Below, piece by piece: positions 50,101 to 61,706 of a stretch of DNA of 64,000 nt (position 1 is the stretch's first letter; the number at the start of each line of letters is the position of its first letter). The notes below the pieces were generated by a model, which searched no databases, had not been told where the DNA came from, and was given only the letters and a program-made list of their open reading frames with translations. The stretch is from Aquila chrysaetos chrysaetos (taxonomy: Eukaryota > Chordata > Aves > Accipitriformes > Accipitridae). The stretch is taken from assembly GCF_900496995.4 (NCBI RefSeq), contig NC_044024.1, forward strand, positions 1,612,001 through 1,676,000, in the 5' to 3' direction. Both the position numbers and the translations under genes were made by a program.

Positions 50101-53100
50101 GCGTGCTGAGAAACCGTGCCACCACCTCCAGCCAGACCTGTGCAACTTTCCTAAAGCTCTTGTTAGCTGTTCTTGCGTTTAAAACAGGAACAAAAGGCCA
50201 ACTGTGGAGAAAAACACCTGCCTGTGTGTTTTATTTTGAAATCCGTATTAACTTATGAGATCAATGGGTTGATGTCACTTGCACCATGCAGAAGGAATCA
50301 AGGAAAGCCATTGATGTGCCAGATGTGTGGTTGTAAAATCTGCCTTCTTCGTGGCCGCGTGAGAGCAGAGCGGTTGGTGGTGGTTTGCCCAGGATTTCTC
50401 ATCTTCGGTGAGGAAAGCAGGTAGGGAGATGGTGACTGAAAAGACGGCGAGCGGTGGTCTCCTCGCTGCGGTAAATCCTTCTGTCAGCCAACACTTGACC
50501 CGCAGCAGGCAGGAAGACAGAGGTCAGGCAGCAGCATTTGCTAGCAAAGCATTGGCGTTTCAGCAAAAGGTGGTACTTTAATATTGATTATCGGATTGCT
50601 CTCTGAACATCTTTTTGCTTAGGTAGGATGCAACTTGAATCCATAGGAGGGCCAGTGATGGTATTAAGGATAGACTTCCTTGATTCATGATTTTTTTTTT
50701 TTTTTTTTTAAACTAGTTAATTTCCCGTTTAGTGAGGAAGGTATAATTCCCCTTAGGACCAAACTATAAGCATCACAGCTATTTGTCCATGCTGAGCTGG
50801 TGCTCCAAACACAGAGCCTTTGTACCTCCATCCAGCAGAAAGTGAGATGGTGATCTTGCTGTCCAGCCTGTTGGGAGCCATCAGTAAAGAGAAGATCCAC
50901 GTCCACGTCTTCTGGATGAACCACCCCGAGGGCTGTGCGGAGGAAAGGGATGTTCCTCGGGCTGAGGCTGCATCACCCCTGGTCCCATGAGAGGTGCTGA
51001 GAGGACCAGGGGACCGATTGCATCTGGTGTTGGGACTTGTGTCCTTCCAAAAGGCAGGAGAAAGAGGAGCATCAGCAGGATCTCGGTGCTGGTGCTTGGT
51101 CAGCCCTGGCCAGTTTGGAGTTGGGTGCAGGTTAAGGATGGTGAGGTCCAGAGAACGGGACTGGTGTCCTGCTGACCAGCAAGGTGCTTGCGTTCATACT
51201 GCTGCCTCGTTTCTTGCATGCGAGAAGGAGGTTTTCCCCTCGCTCGCTGACTATGCTTCAGTGCATGCCTTTCCAGGTCTCCCCGTGTCTCCGTCCCGGT
51301 GCATAGCTGCAGCAGCTCCTCTGCCGGTTGAGGGCTCGGATCTGCCTCTTGGGACGCGGTGGCCCCGGGTGGGAGGACATTCACGCGTCCCTGTGGGCTG
51401 TGCGGGTGTCTGAGTGTCACAGCACAGGGCTGCCGAGCGGTTTTCCCTTGGGTAGACCAGGACCCCGTGCAAGCCTTGGCTGGCAGCAGCGCTGCTGCAT
51501 TTCGTATCAGCAAATCACCTGCTCCTTGTTGGAAGCGGTAAGTCTTTTCTGGCTTCGTGTCAACAGTATATCAGGCATGTAAGTGTGTTGGCAGGCAACC
51601 TTCGTCTTTCTTGGGCTTTTGGATCACAAGGGGAGGATCAACCAGATGTCCTCAAAATCCTGCATATCCTGAAGCTATCGCGCAGCCAGCCTGCAGTCCA
51701 GCAGGGAAAACTTCGCTGCTCGGCTCTGTGTCCAAATCTCTCCCAGGTCTTGTAAAGGCAGAACCGTTTCGGATCTCTGCTCCCACCCTGTGCCTGGGTC
51801 CCTCAGCCAGGGAACGCACATGCCCCTGCCCAGGCTCTGCGGGCTGGCACCGGGCACTCGGTGGGGTTTTGGCAAAGCTCTTCCCTCCTGGCAGTCGCCG
51901 GCCAGGAGCTGGAATTCAGAGCTGTCACACACAGCCTTGCACCTCTCTCCATCCCTCCTGCCTCTCCTCGGTCGGTGTTTCTCCCTTGGGCTGCAGGCTG
52001 AGAGCAGGTTAAGGTGAGACCTTATTGCATCCACGTGGAAGAGCAGAAAGGCGCTGAGCTTGTCCTGCACATACTGCAAGGAATGAACTGATTTGACGCT
52101 TCAGCTGTTTTTCCCTACAGACCTGAGAAAGTGGGTCGGGGCTGCATGGCTTGGAGGATGTCAGTTATTTGAATAAAGAAATGATTTATCTGCACCAAGC
52201 TTGGCATTTAAATGGTCACGGCTAAGAAGAAACAGTGAGTAGTGCTTCATGGTACCTGTCTACGTAGCTTAGTTGGAGTCCTAAGTCCAGACGTTGAGGT
52301 TTTTGGTTTCTGTGTCTTTGGTTTCAGACCGTCCGCTTGCTCCAGGATCTTCCTTTGGAAAGAATGTGACGTTCTGCGTCAGCGCTTGCAGCTTGTAGTT
52401 GCTGCAAAGATCCTCATCCTGGTTTAAGGATGAAGATTTTGATCTTAACCTGTGAGTCAGAGCACGCACTTCAACAGCATCTTAATGAGCTTATGGTTCA
52501 AAGCTATTTATTATCTGCTATAACAGGCTTTTTATTACACTGGAAGACTAATTTGCATTGCTTGTTGTAATTAACACTGTAAAATGTTTAAACAAAAGTA
52601 CAGATAGAAATTAAATTTACAGGCATTGAATTCAATAGCATTAAAATAAACCTTTGATTTGTTTTTCTCCTTTGGCAAGAAAGTGATTAGCTCAAATTAA
52701 ATTTACGGAAAGCTCTCAACTTGGAACAAGTGATTTAATGAAAAAAAGACATCCCAAACTGCCAGAGCAGCTTGAGGAAGAGCCCAGCTTTCACTTGCAG
52801 AAGGCTGTCGAAGTGAAACTTAACCATTTCGGGTGCGAGAGGTGCATGCTCTGAAAACCTGCATCGGCCGCTGCCAGCAGGACTCGTGCGGGCAGGGTGA
52901 CCGCTTGGCTTTTCGGAGCCATCGGTTCCGTTTGTCCGTGCTCTAGCAACTATTTTAGAGGCTTTTAGGGGTTTGTATGGAGTGGGACAGAGATGCTTAT
53001 TCCCTGTTAAGATCTGCTTGCGGTGGCAAGCGCTCCGTCACGTTTCGGAGCGGGATCTTGCCCAGCGCGGTCGCTGGATGCCAGCCCCGTGTCGTGCCTT

Positions 53101-54699
53101 TCCTCTGAGCCTCGGGGTCCTGCGGGGGTGGCATCGAGGAGGGCAGATCAGACGGAGCTGGCACGGAGCACCATGTCCTGCGGCGTTGCTGATGGGGTGG
53201 ACGCGTTGCGGCGGCACATCGTCCGAGAGCAGCACGTCGTCTGGGGTCATGTCTCGTCTCAGCTGAACGTGGGAGTATTTTGCTCCGGTGCCTCAGGTTA
53301 ACCATCGTATCCGGCTAAATGGAAGAGGGTTGTGGGTTGTTTTGGGGATTGCGGTTCGGTTTTTTGCCTGCCACTTCTCCCTCTCCACCGCTGCCCGTCC
53401 TCGGGCAGGACGGCGGGCATCTTCCTCCTGCCCTGCCGAAGTGTCAGGTATGGGCAGGCCGTTCCGTGGAGACATGAAACGTGGTTTGGAAAATTAGCCT
53501 TTTCAATTGCAACTGATCCCTGAGCAAAGGGGATGGGAATGGTACCGCGTCCCCTCTGCTCGCAGGGCGCTGGGGACGCGGTGGTGCAGGGACCCCCACG
53601 AACGCATGCCTGCGATCGGTAGATCTCCTCCTGCTTCAGAGCACTGAAGGTGATTCTGGAAAAGTCTGTTTTGCCCTAGAAGAGGCTTCGACATGTTCAT
53701 CCTCAAATGAAGTCATCAAACCCAGGCCGTTTCTGCTTTGATTTATGGAGCAAGCTTTGACAAAAAAACTATATTGTGAGAAAATGGTCTCTTGGTAAGG
53801 TTGGGATTCTCTTCTATTGTTTTGAATTTTTTTATTTTGTGGCTGTGATTTGCATAGTTAGAACTAATTTGTAGCGTCTGGGACCAAGGCTCTGAGTTGT
53901 CCATGTGTTGGTATTGAGCTGCTGCAGAGATTAATGGGTGAGTACGTGTTCCCCGGGGTCAGGGCTGCCATGATTTATGGCTTATAGACCTCTCGGGGAC
54001 TGCTCGGGTCTGTCTGGCAGAAAGTTATGGTAGTCAAAAAAAAATAAAAAAGGTAGGGTGTAGCATGTCTCTGTCTCTCCTCAGGTCTTCTGTGATGCTG
54101 AGTTGCTCAGGAAGGTTGGGGTTTGCAGCCACAGGGAAATGCTCTGCAAACCTGAGGGTATTTGTTCAAAACCTATTTAGTGGGTATTGCTGTAGAGGAT
54201 GTTCGGCAACAGGTTTGGGTTTGAAGAAACTGTAAGTAGTTAAAAATGAGGTCTGTCCTAAAGGTTTGCAGGATGAAAATTCGGGTACTGATGAAGTGGA
54301 TTGGAAGTTTCGGGTCTTTGCCTGCTCCTGGGCAGTTTGATAGCCTTAAAATGGCATTTCCTCCTGAAATCCAACCTGTATCAGGGTGAAAACCACCGGC
54401 AAGGACCTCTCTGTATAGAGGACATGAAAAACTGAGAGGAACTGAACTAAAAGCAAGTAGACAACCACAGAAATATGTTGGATCCTTTTTGATGAGCGGG
54501 TGGCCTCCGAGGCAAGGGGGCAGGGGTGGTCTCAGCGGCTCTAGTGACGGTTTGATTCACCTAACACTGTTAATTTCTGCTTTTTTGATGGCCACCGTTT
54601 TCTTTTTGCCTTTGATTCGGTGCTTCTTTTAATCCTGACGTTAATCTGGTGATGAAACGTGCTGGGAGCCCTCCCGCGGTCTCTCCCCCAGCGCTGCGA

Positions 54700-54770
54700 G
54701 GGGGGGACGCTGCCTTTGCCTGGCTGGGGCTGGGACTGGGGCTGGGTGCCTGGGCTGGAGCTGGCTTCGA
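54700..54770 (+). repeat. GGCTGG low-complexity tract
   Basis: Imperfect tandem GGCTGG/GACTGG hexamers, for example GGCTGGGGCTGGGACTGGGG. This is simple sequence in EDA intron 1 with no further structure. Confidence 0.8.
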
Positions 54771-55430
54771 AGGGACACTAACTTTTTTTATTTCGCACAA
54801 ATATCCTACATCCCTGAAGGCATGAGATGGCAGCAACAAGGCAAACACCAGCCGCGGGGGAAAAGGAGCAGTCCCAGGTTGGTTTTTTTTGTACAGTTAA
54901 CAGACGGTGTTAGAAAAGAGTAAGTTTATGTGGTCAAAGTACAAAGAATTGGCAGAATCCTCATCAAGTAGTGAATGTGGCTAACACAGCTGTACGGCAC
55001 TGCGTGTATCTGAGCTACAGTAACTGCCATTACCAAGGCAGAATGGATGCAAATGCGTTTTTAAATACATACGACTAATTAGTGCTAGACACTGCCAGAT
55101 CTACACGCAGTGCTGCTGCATCCCCTCTGCTCAGCTGCAGCTCTGGTACCTTTAACGCCCGGTTGCAATAACTGCAGATGTGTTCCAGTTGTGCAGGGTG
55201 CCGATGCATCACTTCGCTGGCCTCATCGCCTCCCTCCTCCGCCCTGGCCTGGCGTTTGGAGGAACTTTGCTGCTTTTTCCCCAAACCAAGGCTGGCACCC
55301 TGGGTCGGGGGCTGCGGTTTTCATTTTGAGGGAGCTCTCTTCTCGGTCGCTCCTTCATGCATGGTGGTGGGATGGGGTTGCTTCCCTTTATTGGCTCCAG
55401 TAGCTGGCGGAGGAGCCTCGCTCGCTGCTC

Positions 55431-55492
55431 CTGCCTGCCCTGCCTGCCCTGCCTGCCCTGCCTGCCCTGCCTGCCCTGCCTGCCCTGCCTGC
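55431..55492 (+). repeat. 9-bp tandem repeat, about seven copies
   Basis: A 62-base perfect array of the unit CTGCCTGCC, or CCTGCCCTG in another phase. The 9-bp period keeps all frames regular and makes artificial Cys-Pro-Ala or Cys-Leu-Pro repeats. The copies show no substitutions, which suggests recent expansion and probable length polymorphism. Confidence 0.96.
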
Positions 55493-58400
55493 GGGCAGCT
55501 GGGCAGCAGCAGTCGAGCAGCGAAGGCACCAGCCGTGGGCCCTGGCTAGCGTGCACCAATGCCTCAAGAAACGGTGATGGAAATCATATTTTTACGGGCA
55601 GGTCATGCACAAACTAGGTATTTTTAAATTTTTTTTATTTTAAGTTTCTGTGACTCTGCAGCAGGTAGTTTTCCTTATTCGTTTGTTCTCTCTTTTTAAG
55701 TATTTTTATTTTTAGATCAAGCTCATATCGCTCCTCCATCCAATGGTTGCTTCTCACTATTTGCAAAATAAATCTTTAAAAGTTCAAGTATCGGTGCGTT
55801 ATCTGTGTTAATCTGGAAAGATTGTCAGCTGATATGGAATCTCTTTCAAACCCTGCCAGAGTTTTCAGTAACCTTTCTTCTTTTTTTTTTTTCAAGGCTC
55901 TTTGCTTATGTAGGCACTGTGTTTATGTGCTGTTCTTTCTCCAGATTATATTGTAAAGTCTCTTAGGCAACATATGACTTCAAGCTGGCGAAATGCATTT
56001 CAAACCCATGTGCGTATTTTCATTACAACTGTTTGAAACGATTCTTGAAATTGCATCACTCCCTCGTCTCCGCTGAAAAATGAGCGATAAGCCTGTAAAT
56101 CTGCCGATGGGTGGGTGTTAGTTAAAATTGTTTGAATGCAATATGTAATTCCTTCTCACCCCCAAAACTGCTGTACTGGGTCCTGCAAATAGAGGCTCTG
56201 ATAGCAAGGCACTGCAGCAGAGGAACAGGCTCCTGCGCCCTAACTGCGGATGCTGATTCCTCAACAGAACTGTCCTGTGCTTACATTTGCATGAGCTTAT
56301 TTTTTTTTTCCTCCTAATACTAATTTTTTGAATTTTTATTTTTATGTCCATTACAATAAAATATCTCCCTGCCTCTCCATTGTATCTGTGTCCCCCAGTC
56401 ACCCAATACACTTGAGATGAGCGTTGTCCCTCTACCAGAAGAAAGACAACGGTGACCTCAAGCTATATATAAAAGCTCATGTTTTGTGTATTGAGGGTTG
56501 TTTTGGGTTTTTTTTGGTTGATTTACAGGGAGAAAGCCAGCCCTTCAGACTTGGGGTAATGGAGCTTCTGAGCGTTTGCTCTACAGGAAATAAGAATTAA
56601 TTTTGCACAAGTTCTTTGACTTAGGATAAACTGGAAAGAAGGAGCACCTTGCTGGCTGTGACAGCGTCTGCTAACAGAGCACTTTCCTGTGTTAAGAGGG
56701 ATTTGTCATGCCCAAACTACCGATTGTGAAGCAGGAGTAAGCCTTTTCCCTCTCATTTTGTTTGGTTTTGCTTTTTAGTGTAATGGGCCACGCAGGGCCC
56801 TGTTCTGGGGCTTGCAGTTTAAGTCTCTAAAGTTGTGAAATTAGTTAAGACATGGGATTTAATGCCTGGAGTTTGATAATTGTGTTTTTAGAACTTAAAA
56901 TTGGAGGGTTCTGGTAACATGACAAGCTGGTGGTATGCATCAGAGGCACAGGACTTTAATTCGAGATTTGTTTTTTCTGATAGTTTTGGGTTTTTTTAAG
57001 AGCAGATTTTCTCTATGTTTGGTATGAGGCACTTTGGCTTTCTCTTAGAAATAACAAGTTAGGAACAACGTTGTTAGAGTTCGGGGCAGCGGTTGGGGTT
57101 TGTTGGGGTTTTTTTGGCTCAGGCAATGGAGACCGAGTTTTCAGCTGAGGAGTCCTGGGCAGCCTCACAGCTGATATGCCCCACGCCGAATACAACCCAA
57201 GATATTCGCAGCATCCGCTGAAGTCCGTGCTCCGCAGCCTGTCGTGAGCAGCTCGTGCCTCGGTGCATGCCTGGGCAGGCGGCAGGAGTGAAATGGGGAG
57301 CAGAGCAGCTATTAAGGCTATTATCCCAACATATTACTTATACCCCAGTCTTACCTATGAATGATAGTCCTCAAATCTGATTGCTCTTCTGTTAGAGGGT
57401 TTCGCAGGTGGTGTGCCTGGCCCCGCGCTGGGATGGGTCCATGGGAGAGTGGAGCTTTGGAGGGGAGCAGGGACCATCCATCCTCAGCCCGTAGGCTGGG
57501 AGCTGCCCCTGCGCGGGCTGCAGGCGAGGTGATGTGACCGTGGAGGTCTTCTCCGCAGCACTCCTGTGGGACATCGATCTCGTGCTCTTGGCTTCTAGTG
57601 CTTGCGACCCGGGGTTTTGCTGCTACGCGTTTCTTTTCCCTGAGTCAGAGGTTTGCTGATGTGGTTATGGCGAGAGGAGTTGACTACCCTGACCGTGTCG
57701 ATGGAAAGACTCCAGTACCACCTAATGATGCATCTCAAAATCTGCTTGCCAGTAAATAACTGCTCTTAAAAGATAGAGTCTGACACTGGTGTCAAGAAGG
57801 GATGCTGGAACACGGATGAACCTTTAACTGCAGCACAGCTGAGACCCTGTGAGATATGCTGGAGGCTGACTTGGAGATGCTAAACTGGAAAAAAAGTGGA
57901 AGAGCAGCTTCCACCGTTGCCTGCTCACACATTCCCCTGCCCTAAGTTGCTCGGTGCCCTGCATGCAGTAAGCGGTGATTGCTTGCCTCTTCATTTGGAG
58001 TGAAGCACTTTTGAGAGGGTCTTAATGAGAACCTCGGCATCTCCTGGCTCACTGGGTAGCACGAGAGCAACAACTGTTTGTTATGGTGCTTTAAAGTGTT
58101 GCTAACTTTTATTGGGTATTCTGCTTAATGCATGTGTAAGGGAATTATCTTGATAAATACGCAGTACAAGTACTGCTCCTGGCTAGAAGGATGATAGCAG
58201 CTAATCCACAGAAACATGCGCAGCCCAACTTTTTGTTGCTTTCCGTTTTGCATAATTCTGCAGAACAGGGTATGTCAACACTCCGGTGTCTGACAAAGAG
58301 CCACTTAAGGGGTGTGGGTGAGATGATAAAGCAGGACTGAAGGGGTAGGTGTTGGGACATGCTGCTGGATATCGTGTCTGCACAGAAACAGCTGTTTTAT

Positions 58401-60846
58401 AAATCCCTCCTTTCTTTTGTTAATGGAGAACTGACAGCATCCCAGAAGAAAGCAAGTTCAGGAGGTGCCAGGTGCACATTCAGTCGAAGTGTAATTGGTT
58501 TCTTAGCAGAGTTAGCTGAATTTTTGGGGGGGTTACATTTTGTGCTTCTGGGGTGCTGTACTTATTTCATCCCTTTCAGATGTTCTTTCTCCTTTTCTCT
58601 TTTTTCCTCGACTCTAAAAGTTGAAAGAGGGCTTGGGTTTCTTCTCCTTTTGAATGTTGACCTTGCTGCATAAAGTTGTCTGACTTTCTGCTCTCCCTGC
58701 CGAGTGATATATGTGAGCATCTGGTAACGAGGGGGGAGGCTGATCATCAGTTTTTCTGAATTTCTGTAACTAAGATCACGCGTGTACTTCAGGATCTCTT
58801 CCCAGTGTTGCCGTACTGGTGAAGCGTTCCCACTTTGGACCCAGCCCTGCGTGCAGAGCCGCGGTGTGTAGGGCCATAGGCGAAGCAAAGCAAAGTGGTA
58901 AGTGTGGCCTTTTGGGGGGTCTAGCATATTCTGGTATTGCTAAGTGCATCTGAATTGGTCTGATGTATGCAGCTGTTATTTGAGTTCACCTCTGATCTGA
59001 AGCAATACGGTCTCATTCTGCCTTCCTGGGCACGTCCTGGGTGTTTTGGCAGGCTGCTGTATGTCATCAGTATTGGTCATGACATCAGTATTAGCGTTCG
59101 GATGTTTTTAGTTAGACATGTTTAGTTAAAGCCCCCGTCTTAACTCCTCGGTAGGTTTGTTCTTCCATAGGACACTTGTAGGTTACTCCTCCTGAGAGGT
59201 GGGATTCAAATCAAATGGGCAATCGGTTGTTGACCTACTGAGTGTCAACAAAGCTCAACCAGCTGAGTTCCTGGTAAGAAGCAGGGTTACGCTTTAAAAA
59301 GGTTAACCTCAGTCTAGCTAAATATTTACCTTGCCTCGTGCGGCTTCTGCACGTTTGGCAGATGGATTTCGGTGATCCTGGGGAGGAAGCTGAGGGTGAG
59401 GGACCAGGCAGCGCCCTCAGCCTCATCAATAAGACAGCAGTTTTAATTTTTTTAATTAAAAAAATTCAGCCACTGAGCTGTGGGTGAAGGTGCTGGCAGG
59501 GGAGTGGGAGCGACCCTCTTGAGGGGCACGAATCCCGTGGACTGCTGCTACCAAAATACCATCATCTAAATGATGGTGTAATTCCAAAATAATCCATTTT
59601 ATAAGGCGGTTTTATTGGTAGTTTCTATTCTTTGCTACTTTGTTTATGGGGTTTTTCTTTTTTTTTTTAAGGACAATAAGATCTAGCACAAGAGGCTGGT
59701 TCCTCACGCTGGCTGTGTTCACCCTGCTTTCCATCTCAACCTCGCGCTTCTTCAGTCTGCTAATAAAACCCCAAATTGTTCTCTCTCTCTGTGTGAAAAG
59801 CTAAAGAGGGCCAGAACTGAGTCTGAATGTGATCCAGACCAAGCATCTCCACCTCCTTTTGGCTGTTGGGCATCAGATCTCTGGGGTAATAATAAAACCA
59901 CCAAAAGTGTTTCTCACCTTGGGATCTTAAGATCCTTGTGACAATATTTCCAGCATCCTTCTCTCCATGTAAGATCCTGGATTTTACTAGTGGGCTTTTT
60001 CAGGGTAAGCGGGTAAGGCGTATAAATTGAAATTTGACTGCGTGACGTAGTTTCTGGCTGCAGTGAATTCATTCCCCGCGGGCGTGGGGACATATCCCAT
60101 GTGTTGTTTTCCAGAGCAAATGATTGTTTGAAACATCCATCTGCTTTATCTGCTGTTGTGTTTACAATTGCGCTTTGAAGTTCCCCGCAGCATCTTGTCT
60201 CCTCTGCTTATTGTTTATTTAAGGTTATGGTAAAATATCCCTTTCATTTGGGGGTGCGTGGGAGCCTTTCCCAGTTTGGCTGATCCCGGGGGTCAAGGGT
60301 ATAAAACATCATGACACCAAGATCGTCCCGAGAGCTCCGGTGTGACCCAGGCTGTGGTGGTTCCAGCTGGTCGCTGATGCTGTTGCTCCTCAGGAACGGG
60401 ATTTTAGCCAGATCCTGCCCTTGACCTGTCTTGGGCTTTGCAGGCGCTGTGGCTGGCTGTATCGATGACCAGTTCTTAGCAGATTCAGTGTGTGCTATGG
60501 GAAAAATAAAGGCTTCAGTACACTTAATTTGTGGTGAAACCTGGCCAGTGGAATAATTTTTGTTTGGGTATTGAATCAGTGTGATGTCCCTATTTGTTTT
60601 TCTGTCTAGGATGATTTAGAAAGCCGGTTTCAGCTTTAGAAAAAAAATAATACAACAAACAAAACCAAACCAAACTGTCTGAAAAATCCAGTGAGGATAT
60701 ACTTGATACTTTTTCCTGGCAAAAGTTAAACAGTTTCCATCCTTCTTCAGTTTCAAGCCTTCATAAGGTTTATGGGTCCTTCTTTAGCACGTGTTGCTGC
60801 CTGTCCTTGTCCGTGCTCATGTGCTGGCAGCACTGCGGTGCTGCAG

Positions 60847-60920
60847 GGCTGCACGGTGCATGCGTCAGGCTGCACGGTGCATGCGTCGGGCTGCTCCATG
60901 CATGCGTGAGGCTGCACAGA
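60847..60920 (+). repeat. 21-bp tandem repeat, about 3.5 copies
   Basis: The unit GGCTGCACGGTGCATGCGTC plus one base begins at 60,847, 60,868 and 60,889, with a partial fourth copy at 60,910. The third copy reads GCTCCATGCATGCGTGA and is the most diverged. Each unit contains the alternating purine-pyrimidine motif TGCATGCGT. Confidence 0.93.
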
Positions 60921-61660
60921 CTTCGGCATTTTGCTCAGGTTTGTGTCCCCATCACGGGCAAAATATGACCTGGGGTGACATTTGGAGAAGTTGCAAAATT
61001 CTGTCTGTAAACAGTATTTTATTTTTTTTTCTTATACTGAGCCCCAAGCCATGTAGCTGTTCGGCTCACCCAGAAAAGTAGGAAAATACTCTCTGGCTGC
61101 AGGAGTGGGTTGTTTTCCTAATTTTCCTCTGCTACGGCAGCATTTCCCATTAACAGCGAGCGTGCAGAGTGCCCGGATGAGACCCCCACTATGCACGCCA
61201 CACCAAGGTGCGTGTGGGACGTGGTGGCAAATTCCCTGTCCTCTGCTGCTGGACGCACTGCCTGTTTCCCAGTGCCAAAAGTCAGGCAAAAAGCTGCCGG
61301 CCAGCTCCGGTAGCCCGAGGAGTTCTGCTGGCGTCGATGTGCCCGCGACGGTTTGCAGGGAAAGATAAACCTGCACCTCCACGGATGCGATACGGTGCGT
61401 TGGCATCAGCCGCGGCGGGTCCCCAGATGTGCTGGAGCAGGTTGTTGGCCCTGCGTGCTCCGATGTGGCCGGGGAGCGGAGAGCCGGCCGGGCAGCAGCT
61501 GGGATGCAGGAGGGGGTCCGGCTGTCGGAGCCTCGGGGATGCTCTCCAGCGGTCCCACGCTTTGATTCATTCCTCGGTGTGCTTGCCCACTCCTATGGGA
61601 CTGGCACATTCAGAGCCCAGCCGGGGTGCTCAGGGTTCTGAGCTGGGGACGCCGGCGGTA

Positions 61661-61706
61661 CCTATATAGATAGATACAGAGAGATACCTATATATCTATA
61701 TCTACC
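61661..61706 (+). repeat. TATAGATA simple repeat
   Basis: A 46-base tract of TATA, GATA and GAGA tetramers that turns into its own approximate inverse (CCTATATAGATAG, then CTATATATCTATATC). It can fold back on itself. Nothing else is associated with it. Confidence 0.85.

Noticed and set aside
54250..54285. Possible miR-676-like sequence (mammals carry miR-676 in EDA)
   Set aside because: Only CTGTCCTAA resembles the mature sequence as I remember it, and no complementary arm lies nearby to form a hairpin.
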